Numbered from the stretch's first letter, positions 1 through 8,351 are shown. The stretch is DNA of 64,000 nt from Acetobacteraceae bacterium (GCA_027482245.1 JAIXWG010000064.1:62001-126000), one strand, 5' to 3'. Numbers and translations: made by a program. The notes: generated by a model from the letters alone, not told the origin.

Positions 1-1
1 C

Positions 2-151
2 GGCACCTCGCTCTATCACGCGGACAAGGTGCCGGAGGCGCGGCACCTCGATCACCTCTCGCCCATCGACGACATCCGCGCCACCGGCGCCTATCGCCGC
101 GACGCGGCGTTGCGGCTGCTGCGCGACCTGCTCTGGGATCTCGGCGAATGA
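2..151 (+). CDS. FAD-binding subunit of a molybdenum hydroxylase (3' end only)
   Basis: This is the last 49 codons of an open frame that enters from the left edge and stops at TGA 149-151. The residues SPIDDIRATGAYRRDAA fit the C-terminal domain of the medium (FAD) subunit of the xanthine dehydrogenase/CO dehydrogenase family, where an 'I.D.RA...YR' stretch precedes a terminal helix. In such enzymes this subunit passes electrons from the Fe-S clusters through FAD to NAD+ or another acceptor. Its stop overlaps the start of the Fe-S/Mo subunit gene (ATGA), so the two are very likely co-translated. The FAD-binding motifs lie outside the window, so the call rests on the C-terminus and the neighbour. 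Confidence 0.75.
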   Translation, partial: GTSLYHADKVPEARHLDHLSPIDDIRATGAYRRDAALRLLRDLLWDLGE

Positions 152-2859
152 TCGCCTTCACGCTCAACGGCGCGCCCGCCGCCACCGATGCCGCGCCCTT
201 CGCGCCGCTGTCGGACACGCTGCGGGAGAGGCTCGGCCTGATCGGCACCAAGGTGGGCTGCGAGGCCGGTGATTGCGGCGCTTGCACCGTGCTGCTGGAC
301 GGCGCCCAGGCCTGCGCCTGCCTGGTGCCGACCGCGCAGGCGGAGGGCACCACGATCACGACGATCGAGATGCAGTCAGGCGAGATGGGGGCGCTGCTGG
401 CCCGCCTCCGCGCCGCCTTCCTCGCCCATGGCGCCGCGCAATGCGGGATCTGCACCCCCGGCATGATCATGGCCGCGGCCGACCTGCTGCTGCGGGACGC
501 CAGCCCGGATGCGCAGGCCGTGCGGGACGCCATCGGCGGCGTGCTCTGCCGCTGCACGGGCTACCAGAAGATCGTGGAGGCCGTGCTGGCAGCGGCACAG
601 GGCTTCGCGCCGGTGGAGCAGGAGGCGCCGGCGGGCGAGGCCGTGGGCGCCTCCCTCGCGCGGCTGGATGGCTGGCCCAAGGTGCTCGGCACGGAACGCT
701 ACGGCGCGGATGCGGCGCCGGCGGATGCGCTGTGGCTTCGCGTCGTCCGCTCACCCCACGCCAGCGCGCGCTTCACCCTCGGCGACATCGAGGCCGCGCG
801 CGTGCAGCACGGCCTGCACGCCATCCTGACCGCCGCGGACGTTCCCGGCCTCAACGGTTTCGGCATCATGCCGGCGCTGAAGGACCAGCCCGTGCTGGCC
901 GACGGTTTTGTCAGATATCGCGGCGAGGCGGTCCTCGCGCTGATCGGTGAACGTGCGGCAGTGGAGGCGGTGCGCGACGCGGACCTGCCCATCACCTGGC
1001 AGCCGCTCCCCGCGCTGACCGGCGTGGAGGCCGCGCGGGCCGAGGGCGCGCCGCTGCTGCACGCCCATGCCCCCGGCAATGTGCTGGTGCAGGGCCGCCT
1101 GGCCCGCGGCAATCCCGACGACGCCCATGCCAGCGCCGCCGCCACCGCGGAGGGCGCCTTCACCACCAGCTTCGTCGAGCACGCCTATATCGAGCCCGAG
1201 GCCGGCCACGCCATCCCGCACGCGGATGGCATGGACATCACCGCCTGCACCCAGGCGCCCTACATGGACCGGGAGGAAGTGGCGCGCGTGCTCGGCACGC
1301 CGGAGGACAGCGTCCGCATCATCCCCTCCGCCTGCGGCGGCGGCTTCGGCGGCAAGCTCGACGTCTCCGTGCAGCCGCTGCTGGCGGTGGCGGCGCGGCT
1401 CGTGAACCGCCCCGTGCGCGTGACCTACAGCCGCACGGAAAGCATGGCGTCCTCGACGAAGCGCCACCCCGCGAAGATGCACGCACGCATGTCCGCCGAC
1501 AGCGACGGCAACTTCCTCGCCTATACACTGGAGGGCGACTTCAACACCGGCGCCTATGCGAGCTGGGGCCCGACGGTGGCGAACCGCGTACCCGTCCATG
1601 CCGCCGGGCCATACCGCGTGCCGCATGTGCGGGCACAGGCCCGCGCCGTGCACACCAACGAACCGCCCTCCGGCGCCTTCCGCGGCTTCGGCGTGCCGCA
1701 GGCCGCGATCGCCACCGAATCGCTCGTCGATGACCTGGCCTTGCAACTCGGGATCGACCGCTGGACGATCCGGCGCCGCAACGCGCTCGGCCGCGGCGAT
1801 GTCACGCATTCCGGCCAGGTGCTGCACGCTTCCGCGGGCCTGCCCGACTGCCTGGATGCGCTGAAGCCCGACTGGGACGCGATGCTGGCGAAGGTGGCCG
1901 CGCATAACGCCGATAACCCGCGCCACCGCCTCGGCGCCGGGATCGCCTGCATGTGGTATGGCTGCGGCAATACCTCCATGTCCAACCCGTCCCGCATGCG
2001 GGCCGTGCTGGCGCGCGACGGGCGGCTCACGCTGTTCAACGGCGCCGTCGATATCGGCCAGGGCAGCACCACCGTCATCGCCCAGATTTTTGCCGACTCG
2101 CTCGGCCTGGCCCTGAACAACCTCACCGTCGTCACAGGCGACACGGGCCTGACGCATGACGCCGGCAAGACCAGCGCATCCCGCCAGACTTTTGTCAGTG
2201 GCCGCGCCGCGATGCACGCGGGGCAGGCACTGCGGGCACAGATCCTGAAGCTGGCCAATGCCGGCGACGATGCGCGCCTCTCGCTGGCCGGCACGGTTCT
2301 CACCGTCACCGACCAGGCTGGCGCGACGCGCGCCATCGACCTCGCCGCCCTGCCTGCCGATCTCGACGCGGAAGGCCGCTACGACCCGCCCACCACCGCG
2401 CTCGATGCCGATGGCCAGGGCATCCCCTACGCCACCTATGGCTTCGCCGCGCAGATCGCGCTGGTGCGCGTGGACACCCAGCTTGGCACCATCAAAGTCG
2501 AGGAGATCGTCGCCGCGCAGGATGTCGGGCGCGCCATCAACCCGGACCTGGTGCTCGGCCAGATCCATGGCGGCATCGCGCAGGGGCTCGGCCTGGCGCT
2601 GATGGAGGAATACATCCCCGGCCGCACGGAGAACCTCCACGACTACCTGATCCCGACCGCGGGCGACGTACCGCCCATACGCGTCCACCTCATCGAGGAT
2701 CCGGAGCCCGAGGGCCCCTATGGCGCCAAGGGCGTCGGCGAGCCCGCCTTGGTGCCGACCGCGCCCGCCATCCTCGGCGCCATCCGCCACGCGACCGGCG
2801 TGCGGATCGACCGCGTGCCCGTCCTGCCGCACCGCCTGTGGGAGGCGCTTCCCCGATGA
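148..2859 (+). CDS. Xanthine dehydrogenase-family protein, fused [2Fe-2S] and molybdopterin subunits
   Basis: A molybdenum hydroxylase that probably hydroxylates an N-heterocycle or aldehyde with water-derived oxygen. Residues 1-150 form the [2Fe-2S] part: GCEAGDCGACTVLLDG is the plant-ferredoxin-like cluster site, and CGICTPGM with CRCTGY the second, helical site. From about residue 165 to 903 it is the Mo-binding part, with GGGFGGK and a C-terminal GAKGVGEPA that carries the expected catalytic Glu. The 903-residue length is like the single-chain aldehyde oxidoreductase MOP of Desulfovibrio, but here an FAD subunit is encoded separately just upstream. Most three-subunit relatives keep the Fe-S and Mo chains apart. 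The next gene overlaps by ATGA, and the reductase-like product downstream suggests a nicotinate-type substrate. The substrate itself cannot be read from the sequence. Confidence 0.9.
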   Translation: MIAFTLNGAPAATDAAPFAPLSDTLRERLGLIGTKVGCEAGDCGACTVLLDGAQACACLVPTAQAEGTTITTIEMQSGEMGALLARLRAAFLAHGAAQCGICTPGMIMAAADLLLRDASPDAQAVRDAIGGVLCRCTGYQKIVEAVLAAAQGFAPVEQEAPAGEAVGASLARLDGWPKVLGTERYGADAAPADALWLRVVRSPHASARFTLGDIEAARVQHGLHAILTAADVPGLNGFGIMPALKDQPVLADGFVRYRGEAVLALIGERAAVEAVRDADLPITWQPLPALTGVEAARAEGAPLLHAHAPGNVLVQGRLARGNPDDAHASAAATAEGAFTTSFVEHAYIEPEAGHAIPHADGMDITACTQAPYMDREEVARVLGTPEDSVRIIPSACGGGFGGKLDVSVQPLLAVAARLVNRPVRVTYSRTESMASSTKRHPAKMHARMSADSDGNFLAYTLEGDFNTGAYASWGPTVANRVPVHAAGPYRVPHVRAQARAVHTNEPPSGAFRGFGVPQAAIATESLVDDLALQLGIDRWTIRRRNALGRGDVTHSGQVLHASAGLPDCLDALKPDWDAMLAKVAAHNADNPRHRLGAGIACMWYGCGNTSMSNPSRMRAVLARDGRLTLFNGAVDIGQGSTTVIAQIFADSLGLALNNLTVVTGDTGLTHDAGKTSASRQTFVSGRAAMHAGQALRAQILKLANAGDDARLSLAGTVLTVTDQAGATRAIDLAALPADLDAEGRYDPPTTALDADGQGIPYATYGFAAQIALVRVDTQLGTIKVEEIVAAQDVGRAINPDLVLGQIHGGIAQGLGLALMEEYIPGRTENLHDYLIPTAGDVPPIRVHLIEDPEPEGPYGAKGVGEPALVPTAPAILGAIRHATGVRIDRVPVLPHRLWEALPR

Positions 2860-4352
2860 GCCAGGACCACGTTTCCGCCGAGGCACGTTCGAAAAAATTC
2901 GGGGCGGCGGAGGATAGCGGCATCATCCGCTGCGATGCCTGCCCCGTGCTGTGCCGCATCCGCCCGGGCCGCGCCGGCGCCTGTTCGCGCTATGCCAACC
3001 AGGATGGCGTGCTGGTCCGCACCGATCCCGCGCTGGCGCTCGCCCATGTCGTCGATGCGGGCGGCGCCGTCGTGCCCTTCGCGGAGGCCGAGTGGGACGG
3101 CAAGCTGCTCGATCCCTCGCGCGCCTTCATCACCGGAATCGGCAGCGGCACGACCTATCCCGACTACAAGCCGGCCCCCTTCATCGTGGGCGCGACGCAT
3201 GCGGGCGTCGATACCGTCACCGTCGTGACGGAGGGCATGTTCAGCTATTGCGGCGTGAAGGTGAAGATCGACACGGACCGCCACCTCGGCCCGGAAACCG
3301 CCGCCGTGCGCGCGAAGGGCGAGCAGGTCGGCCATGTCACCACCGCCGAATACGGCTCGCAGATGCTCTCCCTCGGCGGCGTCCATCACCTCACCGGTGG
3401 CAGCAAGCGCGAAGGCGTCGTGACGTGCGAGACGCTGCTGAAGCTGTGTGAGGGCGAGGCCGTCGAGCTCACCATCGATGGCGGCCACGGCGTCGTCGTC
3501 CAGGCCGGCCAGGCGCCGATCGTGGATGGCGTGGCGGAGCGGCGCATGCGCGTCGGCTGCGGCAGCGCCGCCATCGGCATCTTCGCGCAGCAATGGCAGG
3601 GCCATGTGGATGAGGTGATCGTCGTCGATGATCACATCACCGGCGTGCTGACGGAACACCAGGCCGGCAAGGTGCTGGGCATGCGCGCGGCCGGCATCCG
3701 CGTGCGCGGGCGGCGCTCCACGCCAGGCCGCTACTTCCAGGTGGCGCAGCCCGGCATGGGCTGGGGCGGCACGGACATCACCGATCCGCTCGCGATCATC
3801 GAGGGCATCGACCCGAAGATCGCCTGGCCCGGGCTGCGGCTGCTGATGACGTCCACGACCGGCGAGGATGCGCTCTGGTGCGTGCTGGATGACGACCTCA
3901 AGCCCCGGCCGGCCGAGATGCCCGCCGCCGTGCGCCAGGTGGTGGACCGAATCGGGGAGAATTGCGAACCGTCGCTCTGCACCGTGCTGTTCATGGCGGG
4001 TGCGGGCGGGTCGCTTCGCGCCGGCGTCACGGAGAACCCCGTGCTGCTGACGCGCGCCGTCGCGGCGGGCGAGGTGCGCGTGACCATGGGCGGCGCGCCC
4101 GTCTATCTCTGGCCTGGCGGCGGCATCACCATCATGGCGGATGTGCTGCGCATGCCGCGCGGCAGCTTCGGCCATGTGCCGACGCCGGCCCTCGTCGCGC
4201 CCATCGAGTTCACGCTGCCGCGCGACCTCTATGCGCGGCTCGGCGGGCATATGGGCGATGTGGTGCCGGTGGAGGCGCTGCTGCGCGGGCTGGGGGACGG
4301 GCTGCGCGTCGCGCCCTGGGACGCGGCCAATCCCTGGCCGTTCCAGCGGTAA
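2856..4352 (+). CDS. 6-hydroxynicotinate reductase-like Fe-S protein
   Basis: A 498-residue protein resembling the family annotated as 6-hydroxynicotinate reductase, which in Eubacterium barkeri reduces 6-hydroxynicotinate to 1,4,5,6-tetrahydro-6-oxonicotinate. The N-terminus has a four-Cys cluster motif, CDACPVLCRIRPGRAGAC, about 25 residues in. Further cysteines (SYCGVK, RVGCGS, NCEPSLC) could bind more clusters. The ORF track starts at 2838, but the ATG at 2856 overlaps the upstream stop as ATGA and has GGAGG about 10 nt before it, so I prefer it. Together with the molybdenum hydroxylase upstream it forms a plausible hydroxylation-then-ring-reduction pair. The E. barkeri enzyme carries covalent flavin, which makes the ApbE-fold neighbour notable. 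The real substrate may be another cyclic amide. Confidence 0.75.
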   Translation: MSQDHVSAEARSKKFGAAEDSGIIRCDACPVLCRIRPGRAGACSRYANQDGVLVRTDPALALAHVVDAGGAVVPFAEAEWDGKLLDPSRAFITGIGSGTTYPDYKPAPFIVGATHAGVDTVTVVTEGMFSYCGVKVKIDTDRHLGPETAAVRAKGEQVGHVTTAEYGSQMLSLGGVHHLTGGSKREGVVTCETLLKLCEGEAVELTIDGGHGVVVQAGQAPIVDGVAERRMRVGCGSAAIGIFAQQWQGHVDEVIVVDDHITGVLTEHQAGKVLGMRAAGIRVRGRRSTPGRYFQVAQPGMGWGGTDITDPLAIIEGIDPKIAWPGLRLLMTSTTGEDALWCVLDDDLKPRPAEMPAAVRQVVDRIGENCEPSLCTVLFMAGAGGSLRAGVTENPVLLTRAVAAGEVRVTMGGAPVYLWPGGGITIMADVLRMPRGSFGHVPTPALVAPIEFTLPRDLYARLGGHMGDVVPVEALLRGLGDGLRVAPWDAANPWPFQR

Positions 4353-4358
4353 GGGTTC

Positions 4359-5261
4359 TTGTTCCCACAAGGCCCACACGACCCCCACCCCGACCCTCCC
4401 CCGCAAGCGCGGGGGAGGGAGATTCAGGCCGCGCGGCTCGCTGATGGGCGGCTGCACCTCAACCACGGGCCGATCGATGTCGTGCTGCGCGCCTGGGGCC
4501 AGGACGCCGCGCTCGCGGAGCAGGCGGCGCTGACGCGCTTTCCCTCGATCCTGCCAGTCCTGGTCGATGAACTGACTCTGCTGCGCCGGCCCGTCGGCGA
4601 CACGCCGCAGGGCCCCGTCGCACGGCGCATGCACGCGGCCTGCGCGCCCTTCGCCGCGCGCGGCGCCTTCATCACGCCCATGGCGGCGGTGGCGGGCTCC
4701 GTCGCGGATGAGTTGCTGGCGGCGATGCGCGCGGCCGCGCCGGGTCTCACCCGCGCCTTCGTCAACAATGGTGGCGACATTGCCGTCTTCGCTGCACCCG
4801 GCGAGAGCCTCGCCATCGGCCTGGCGCTGGACCCGCGCCTTGCGACCTTCGATGGCGCGCTGCGGCTGCGGGGCGGCGATGGGGTTGGCGGCATCGCGAC
4901 CTCCGGCCGGCATGGCCGGTCCTTCTCGATGGGCATCGCGGATGCCGTCACGGTGCTGGCGCGGGATGCCGCGGCGGCGGATGCGGCGGCGACGCTGATC
5001 GCCAATGCGGTGGACGTGGACAGCCCCGCCGTCACCCGCGCGCCGGCCGATTCCCTCGACCCTGACAGCGATCTCGGCGCGCGGCTGGTCACCACCGCGG
5101 TCGGCGCGCTGACGGAGGCGGAGGTCGCCACCGCCCTCGATGCCGGCGCCGCCACCGCTGGCGCCTTCCTGCGCGACGGCCTGATCATCGCCGCCGCGTT
5201 GCGCCTGGCCGGCCGCAGCCGCATCCTGGGCGCGCCCTTCGCGCTGGAGTCCCCCGCATGA
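4359..5261 (+). CDS. UPF0280 family protein (ApbE-like fold)
   Basis: Belongs to the UPF0280 family, which shares the fold of the FMN transferase ApbE. The signature begins at GRLHLNHGPIDVVLRAWG, followed by FVNNGGDIAVF and GIATSGRHGRSFSMGIADAVTVLA near residues 140-205. No ATG exists in frame between the preceding gene and the conserved part. The only conventional start is TTG at 4359, which makes a 300-residue protein whose first ~24 residues are encoded by a dispersed palindromic repeat (4381-4420). ATT at 4423, just after GGGAGGGAG, is a less likely alternative. The gene ends in an ATGA overlap with the DUF1185 gene. Family members have no proven reaction; by fold and context it may modify or load flavin on the reductase encoded upstream, which is inference. 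Confidence 0.75.
   Translation: MFPQGPHDPHPDPPPQARGREIQAARLADGRLHLNHGPIDVVLRAWGQDAALAEQAALTRFPSILPVLVDELTLLRRPVGDTPQGPVARRMHAACAPFAARGAFITPMAAVAGSVADELLAAMRAAAPGLTRAFVNNGGDIAVFAAPGESLAIGLALDPRLATFDGALRLRGGDGVGGIATSGRHGRSFSMGIADAVTVLARDAAAADAAATLIANAVDVDSPAVTRAPADSLDPDSDLGARLVTTAVGALTEAEVATALDAGAATAGAFLRDGLIIAAALRLAGRSRILGAPFALESPA
4381..4420. repeat. 40-bp GC-rich palindromic repeat, copy A
   Basis: This stretch (ACCCCCACCCCGACCCTCCC...) is identical over 40 bases to the reverse complement of copy C at 35300-35339 and differs by one base from copy B at 35240-35279. The core CTCCCCCGC-aagc-GCGGGGGAG is itself a 9-bp hairpin, as in REP-type elements. It lies in the presumed 5' end of the UPF0280 gene. 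Confidence 0.85.
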
Positions 5262-5848
5262 GCCATCCGGAGATCGTCATCCGCAAGACCATGCTGGGCG
5301 TGGAGGAGGTGCGTCATGATGGCGGGCCGGTGCTCGCCACGCCCATCCTGAAGGGCTGGTGCGCCGTTGTGCTGCGCAACCCCTTCGCCGGCCGCTACGA
5401 GCCCGACCTCATGTGGATGATGGAGGCGATGAAGCCCATCGGCCTGATGGTGGCGGAGAAGCTGCTGGCCGCGCTCGGCGGCGATCCCGCGCGGATCGAG
5501 GCCTATGGCAAGGGCGGCATCGTCGGCAGCGCCGGGGAACTGGAGCACGGCGCGCTGTGGCATGTGGCGGGGGGCTATGCGATGCGCGGCCTGCTCGGCC
5601 AGGCGCTGGCCATCGTGCCCTCCATGACCAAGGTCGGACCGATGGGCGCCATGCTCGACCTGCCCATCCACCACCGCAACGCCGCCTATGTCCGCAGCCA
5701 TTTCGACGGCATCTCCTGCGTGGTGCCGGATGCGCCGCGGCCGGAGGAGATCCTGTTTGCGCTGGCGATGACGACCGGCGGCCGGCCCCATGCGCGGGTC
5801 GGCGGGCTGCGGCAGGAGGATATCGCGCAGTGGGACGGGCAGCGCTGA
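5258..5848 (+). CDS. Amino acid synthesis family protein (DUF1185)
   Basis: A 196-residue protein matching the DUF1185 'amino acid synthesis' family: VIRKTMLGVEEVRHDGG at the N-terminus, ALGGDPARIEAYGKGGIVG in the middle, and KVGPMGAMLDLPIHHRNAAYVRSHFD near residues 125-155. There is no signal peptide or membrane segment, so it is likely cytosolic. It starts with ATG overlapping the UPF0280 stop (ATGA) and is the last gene of the operon; the next gene is on the other strand. Family members recur beside 6-hydroxynicotinate reductase-like and UPF0280 genes in my recollection of alphaproteobacterial genomes, which supports a shared catabolic role. The family name is historical and should not be read as a proven function. 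Confidence 0.8.
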   Translation: MSHPEIVIRKTMLGVEEVRHDGGPVLATPILKGWCAVVLRNPFAGRYEPDLMWMMEAMKPIGLMVAEKLLAALGGDPARIEAYGKGGIVGSAGELEHGALWHVAGGYAMRGLLGQALAIVPSMTKVGPMGAMLDLPIHHRNAAYVRSHFDGISCVVPDAPRPEEILFALAMTTGGRPHARVGGLRQEDIAQWDGQR

Positions 5849-5972
5849 AAGCGCTGGCGCCGGGGCGATCGTTCCTGGTATGTTCGGCGCGATCCTCAGC
5901 CCATCGGCGCCGTCTCCAGCGGGGAAACACCCCCGAAATCGGTGCTAAAAGTGCTAAAAGGGCATAATCCGC

Positions 5973-6704
5973 CTAAGGATTGAGGGCGCCCGGTTCCGCC
6001 GCCAGCAAGGGCGCCAGGCGGGCGGCCCAGGCCTCGGCGCCGGCGTCCTCCGCCAGCAGGTCCTGGCGCACTTCCAGCAGCACGGCAGGGATGCCATTGG
6101 CGTCGCCATGGACGGGGACGGTAAAGTCCTCCTCCGCCTCGATGCGATAGGGCTCGTTGGCCGCCACCACCAGCGCCGGGTCTGCTTGCAGCCCCGCCAC
6201 CAGGCGCTGCCCCAGCGCCTCCGCCCCGGCGAACAGCACCCCCGCATGCCAGGGCCGCGCCACGCCGCGGAAGACCGGGGTGAAGCTGTGCACGCCGACC
6301 AGCATCGCCGGACGTCGTGCGGCGATCTGCGCGGCGACCAGCGCCCGGAAGGGCTCGAAGTACTCGCGCTGGCGGAAGGCGATCTCATCCGCCGTCAGGC
6401 CCGCATTGCCGGGGATGTCGGTATCCTCGCTGCGCAGCAGGATGGAGGAGGGCACGCCGAGCGGCCGGTTGCAGTCGATCACCAGGCGCGAGACGCCGGA
6501 CAGCACCAGCCTTGCGTCGAGCCGCCGCGCCAGCCCCCGCGCCAGCGCGGCCGCGCCGATGTCCCAGGCGATGTGCCGCCGGCGATCGGCCTCGGACAGG
6601 CCGAGGTCGCCATGAAGCGGCGGAATCCAGTTCGACGCATGCTCGCAGACCAGCAGCACGGGGCCGGCGCCGGCCTCGTTCTCCACCCAGGCGACAGGAT
6701 TCAC
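5973..6704 (-). CDS. N-formylglutamate amidohydrolase family protein
   Basis: A 243-residue hydrolase of the N-formylglutamate amidohydrolase (HutG/FGase) fold, expected to cleave an N-formyl amide with a bound Zn2+. Visible motifs are LLVCEHASNWIP at residues 17-28, AWDIGAAALAR, LVIDCNRPLG, VGVHSFTPVF and EVRQDLL, which supply the His/Glu metal ligands typical of the family. The GTG start at 6704 (VNPVAWVENE) overlaps the stop of the transglutaminase-like gene upstream as GTGA, so the two are translationally coupled. The longer frame to 7235 in the ORF track is only antisense read-through of that neighbour. No other histidine-degradation gene is nearby, so the natural substrate may be a different N-formyl or N-acyl compound. 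Confidence 0.88.
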   Translation of the reverse strand: MNPVAWVENEAGAGPVLLVCEHASNWIPPLHGDLGLSEADRRRHIAWDIGAAALARGLARRLDARLVLSGVSRLVIDCNRPLGVPSSILLRSEDTDIPGNAGLTADEIAFRQREYFEPFRALVAAQIAARRPAMLVGVHSFTPVFRGVARPWHAGVLFAGAEALGQRLVAGLQADPALVVAANEPYRIEAEEDFTVPVHGDANGIPAVLLEVRQDLLAEDAGAEAWAARLAPLLAAEPGALNP

Positions 6705-7507
6705 GCGACCTCGTCGGTGAAGACGCTGAAGCCGGACAGGGTGCAGGGCCCGAAGCTCGTCACCATCGCCACATCGGTGGCGTCCCGCCCGCGCGCCATC
6801 AGGATGCGGCCGATGCGGGGCGTGTTGTTGCGGGCGTCGAAGGTGTGCCAGCTGTCGTCGAGATAGACCTCGAACCACGCGGCGAAGTCCATCGGGCCCC
6901 AGGGCGGCGGCGTGCCCATGTCGCCGAGGAAGCCCGTGCAGTAGCGCGCGGGGATGTTGACCGCGCGGCACAGCGCGACGGCGAGGTGCGCGTAGTCCCG
7001 GCACACGCCGCGCCCGGCCGCATGGGCCTCCGACGCCGACCGAGTGGCATCGGCGTGTTCGTAGCCGAAGGCGATGTGGTTGTGGACGTAGTCGCAGATC
7101 GCCTGCACCCGCGCCCAGCCCGTCGGCCCCTGGCCGAAGAGCGACCAGGCGAGGTTGGAAAGCCGGTCCGTGTCGCAGTAGCGGCTGCCGAGCAGCCAGA
7201 GCAGCATCTCGTCCGGCAGCTGTTCCGGCGGCCACTGCCGCGCGGAGGGCAGCGTGGCCTCCACCAGCCCGCTGTCCTGGATCAGCAGCCTGGTGCTGAT
7301 GGTGATGCGCCCGGCCGGCGCCACGATGCGCGTGCAGAAATTGCCGAAGCTGTCGTGGTAGGTGCGCGACGGCACCGGCGGGTCGAAGCGCATCTCCTGC
7401 GGGCCGATCAGGTCCCCGACGCGGGACGGATGGGCGTGCAGCATCAACGCCATCGGCGTCGGCTGCGGGCAGTCATAGGTGATCTCGCAGCCGGCACTGA
7501 TGCGCAT
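6701..7507 (-). CDS. Transglutaminase-like cysteine protease-fold protein
   Basis: A 268-residue protein with the bacterial transglutaminase-like fold: an N-terminal beta region (about 1-150), then the catalytic core GRGVCRDYAHLAVALCRAVN with the nucleophilic Cys near residue 170. The His comes in DDSWHTFDARNN, where the Asp of the Cys-His-Asp triad is also seen. No signal peptide is present. Proteins of this type are often encoded beside alpha-E/circularly permuted ATP-grasp genes, but here the partner is an N-formylglutamate amidohydrolase-like gene overlapping by GTGA. The ATG at 7507 is chosen because homology to the N-terminal domain starts with it. The reaction (peptide or isopeptide cleavage, or transfer) cannot be told from sequence. 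Confidence 0.87.
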   Translation of the reverse strand: MRISAGCEITYDCPQPTPMALMLHAHPSRVGDLIGPQEMRFDPPVPSRTYHDSFGNFCTRIVAPAGRITISTRLLIQDSGLVEATLPSARQWPPEQLPDEMLLWLLGSRYCDTDRLSNLAWSLFGQGPTGWARVQAICDYVHNHIAFGYEHADATRSASEAHAAGRGVCRDYAHLAVALCRAVNIPARYCTGFLGDMGTPPPWGPMDFAAWFEVYLDDSWHTFDARNNTPRIGRILMARGRDATDVAMVTSFGPCTLSGFSVFTDEVA

Positions 7508-7599
7508 GGCGGGCACTCCTCGAAAGGCCGATGACACGAAAGGCACGGGACATCGGCCGGCGGAGTGCTGGCCCGCGCGGCGGCGCGGCGAGGCGGGCC

Positions 7600-7869
7600 T
7601 CAGACGGGCTTCTTGAGCGCCCGCATGTTGGCCGCGACCCGGCGCTGGGCCGGGCGCAGCGCGGCGGCGGCCACCACATCGGGCCGCGCGCCCTGCATCA
7701 TGGCCGCGCCGGCGGCGATGGCGCCGTCGGCGAAGGCCTTCTGCTTTTCCGCCACCATGGCGGTCAGGGTGGAGGCCGCCTGCACGGGGTCCGTCGCCAG
7801 CTGCAGGCTGCGGAGGGTGAAGACCCACCCCGCCTGCCAGGCGAACAAGGCGTAGGCGGCCGGCGGCAT
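7600..7869 (-). CDS. Small Ala-rich protein, possibly phasin-like
   Basis: An 89-residue ORF whose ATG at 7869 overlaps the peroxiredoxin stop as TGATG, which strongly suggests that it is real and co-translated. The sequence is mostly amphipathic helix, with AEKQKAFADGAIAAGAAM in the middle and a basic end (RVAANMRALKKPV). Small, Ala-rich helical proteins with a 'VAEKQ.A' pattern resemble phasins that coat polyhydroxyalkanoate granules, but similarity is weak by eye. There is no signal peptide and there are no cysteines. Its coupling to an antioxidant gene gives little functional help. I treat it as a hypothetical protein. Confidence 0.6.
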   Translation of the reverse strand: MPPAAYALFAWQAGWVFTLRSLQLATDPVQAASTLTAMVAEKQKAFADGAIAAGAAMMQGARPDVVAAAALRPAQRRVAANMRALKKPV

Positions 7870-8351
7870 CAGAGGACCGCCAGGATGGCTTCCGCCTTGG
7901 AAACCTCGAAGGCGCCGGCGGCTTCGACGCCGACATGCGTCACCTTGCCGTCCTTCGCCACCAGGGCGAAGCGCTGGCTGCGCACGCCGAGGCCGCGCGC
8001 CGTCAGGTCCAGCTCCAGCCCCAGCGCCTTGGTGAAGACGGCGGAGCCATCGGCCAGCATCACGACCTGGTCGGTGATGCCCTGGTCCTTGCCCCAGGCG
8101 CCCATCACGAAGGCGTCGTTGACGGACATGCAGGCGATGGTGTCCACGCCCTTGGCCTTCAGCGCCTCCGCCTGCGTCACGAAGCCCGGCAGGTGCTTGG
8201 CGGAGCAGGTGGGGGTGAAGGCGCCGGGTACGCCGAACAGGACCACGGTCTTGCCCTTGAACAGCTCCTCGGTGGAGACCTCCTTCGGTCCCTCCGCCGT
8301 CGCCTGCATCAGCTTCACGGCCGGAATGCTGTCGCCAACCTGGATCGTCAT
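7869..8351 (-). CDS. Peroxiredoxin (Prx5 type)
   Basis: A 160-residue thiol peroxidase of the Prx5/AhpE-like group that reduces H2O2 and alkyl hydroperoxides. The peroxidatic Cys lies in VPGAFTPTCSAKHLPGF at about residues 41-57 (consensus PxxxTxxC), with the conserved Arg in GVRSQRFALV. A second Cys occurs in TIACMSVNDAF, as in atypical two-Cys enzymes. No glutaredoxin domain is fused, and the length is the usual one for the family. ATG at 8351 is preferred over the longer in-track start at 8546 because the family begins at MTIQVGD. It overlaps the small helical protein gene downstream. Confidence 0.93.
   Translation of the reverse strand: MTIQVGDSIPAVKLMQATAEGPKEVSTEELFKGKTVVLFGVPGAFTPTCSAKHLPGFVTQAEALKAKGVDTIACMSVNDAFVMGAWGKDQGITDQVVMLADGSAVFTKALGLELDLTARGLGVRSQRFALVAKDGKVTHVGVEAAGAFEVSKAEAILAVL

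Noticed and set aside
751-2886. 711-codon minus-strand frame in the Mo hydroxylase gene
   Set aside because: Antisense shadow; the sense frame has intact Fe-S and Mo motifs.
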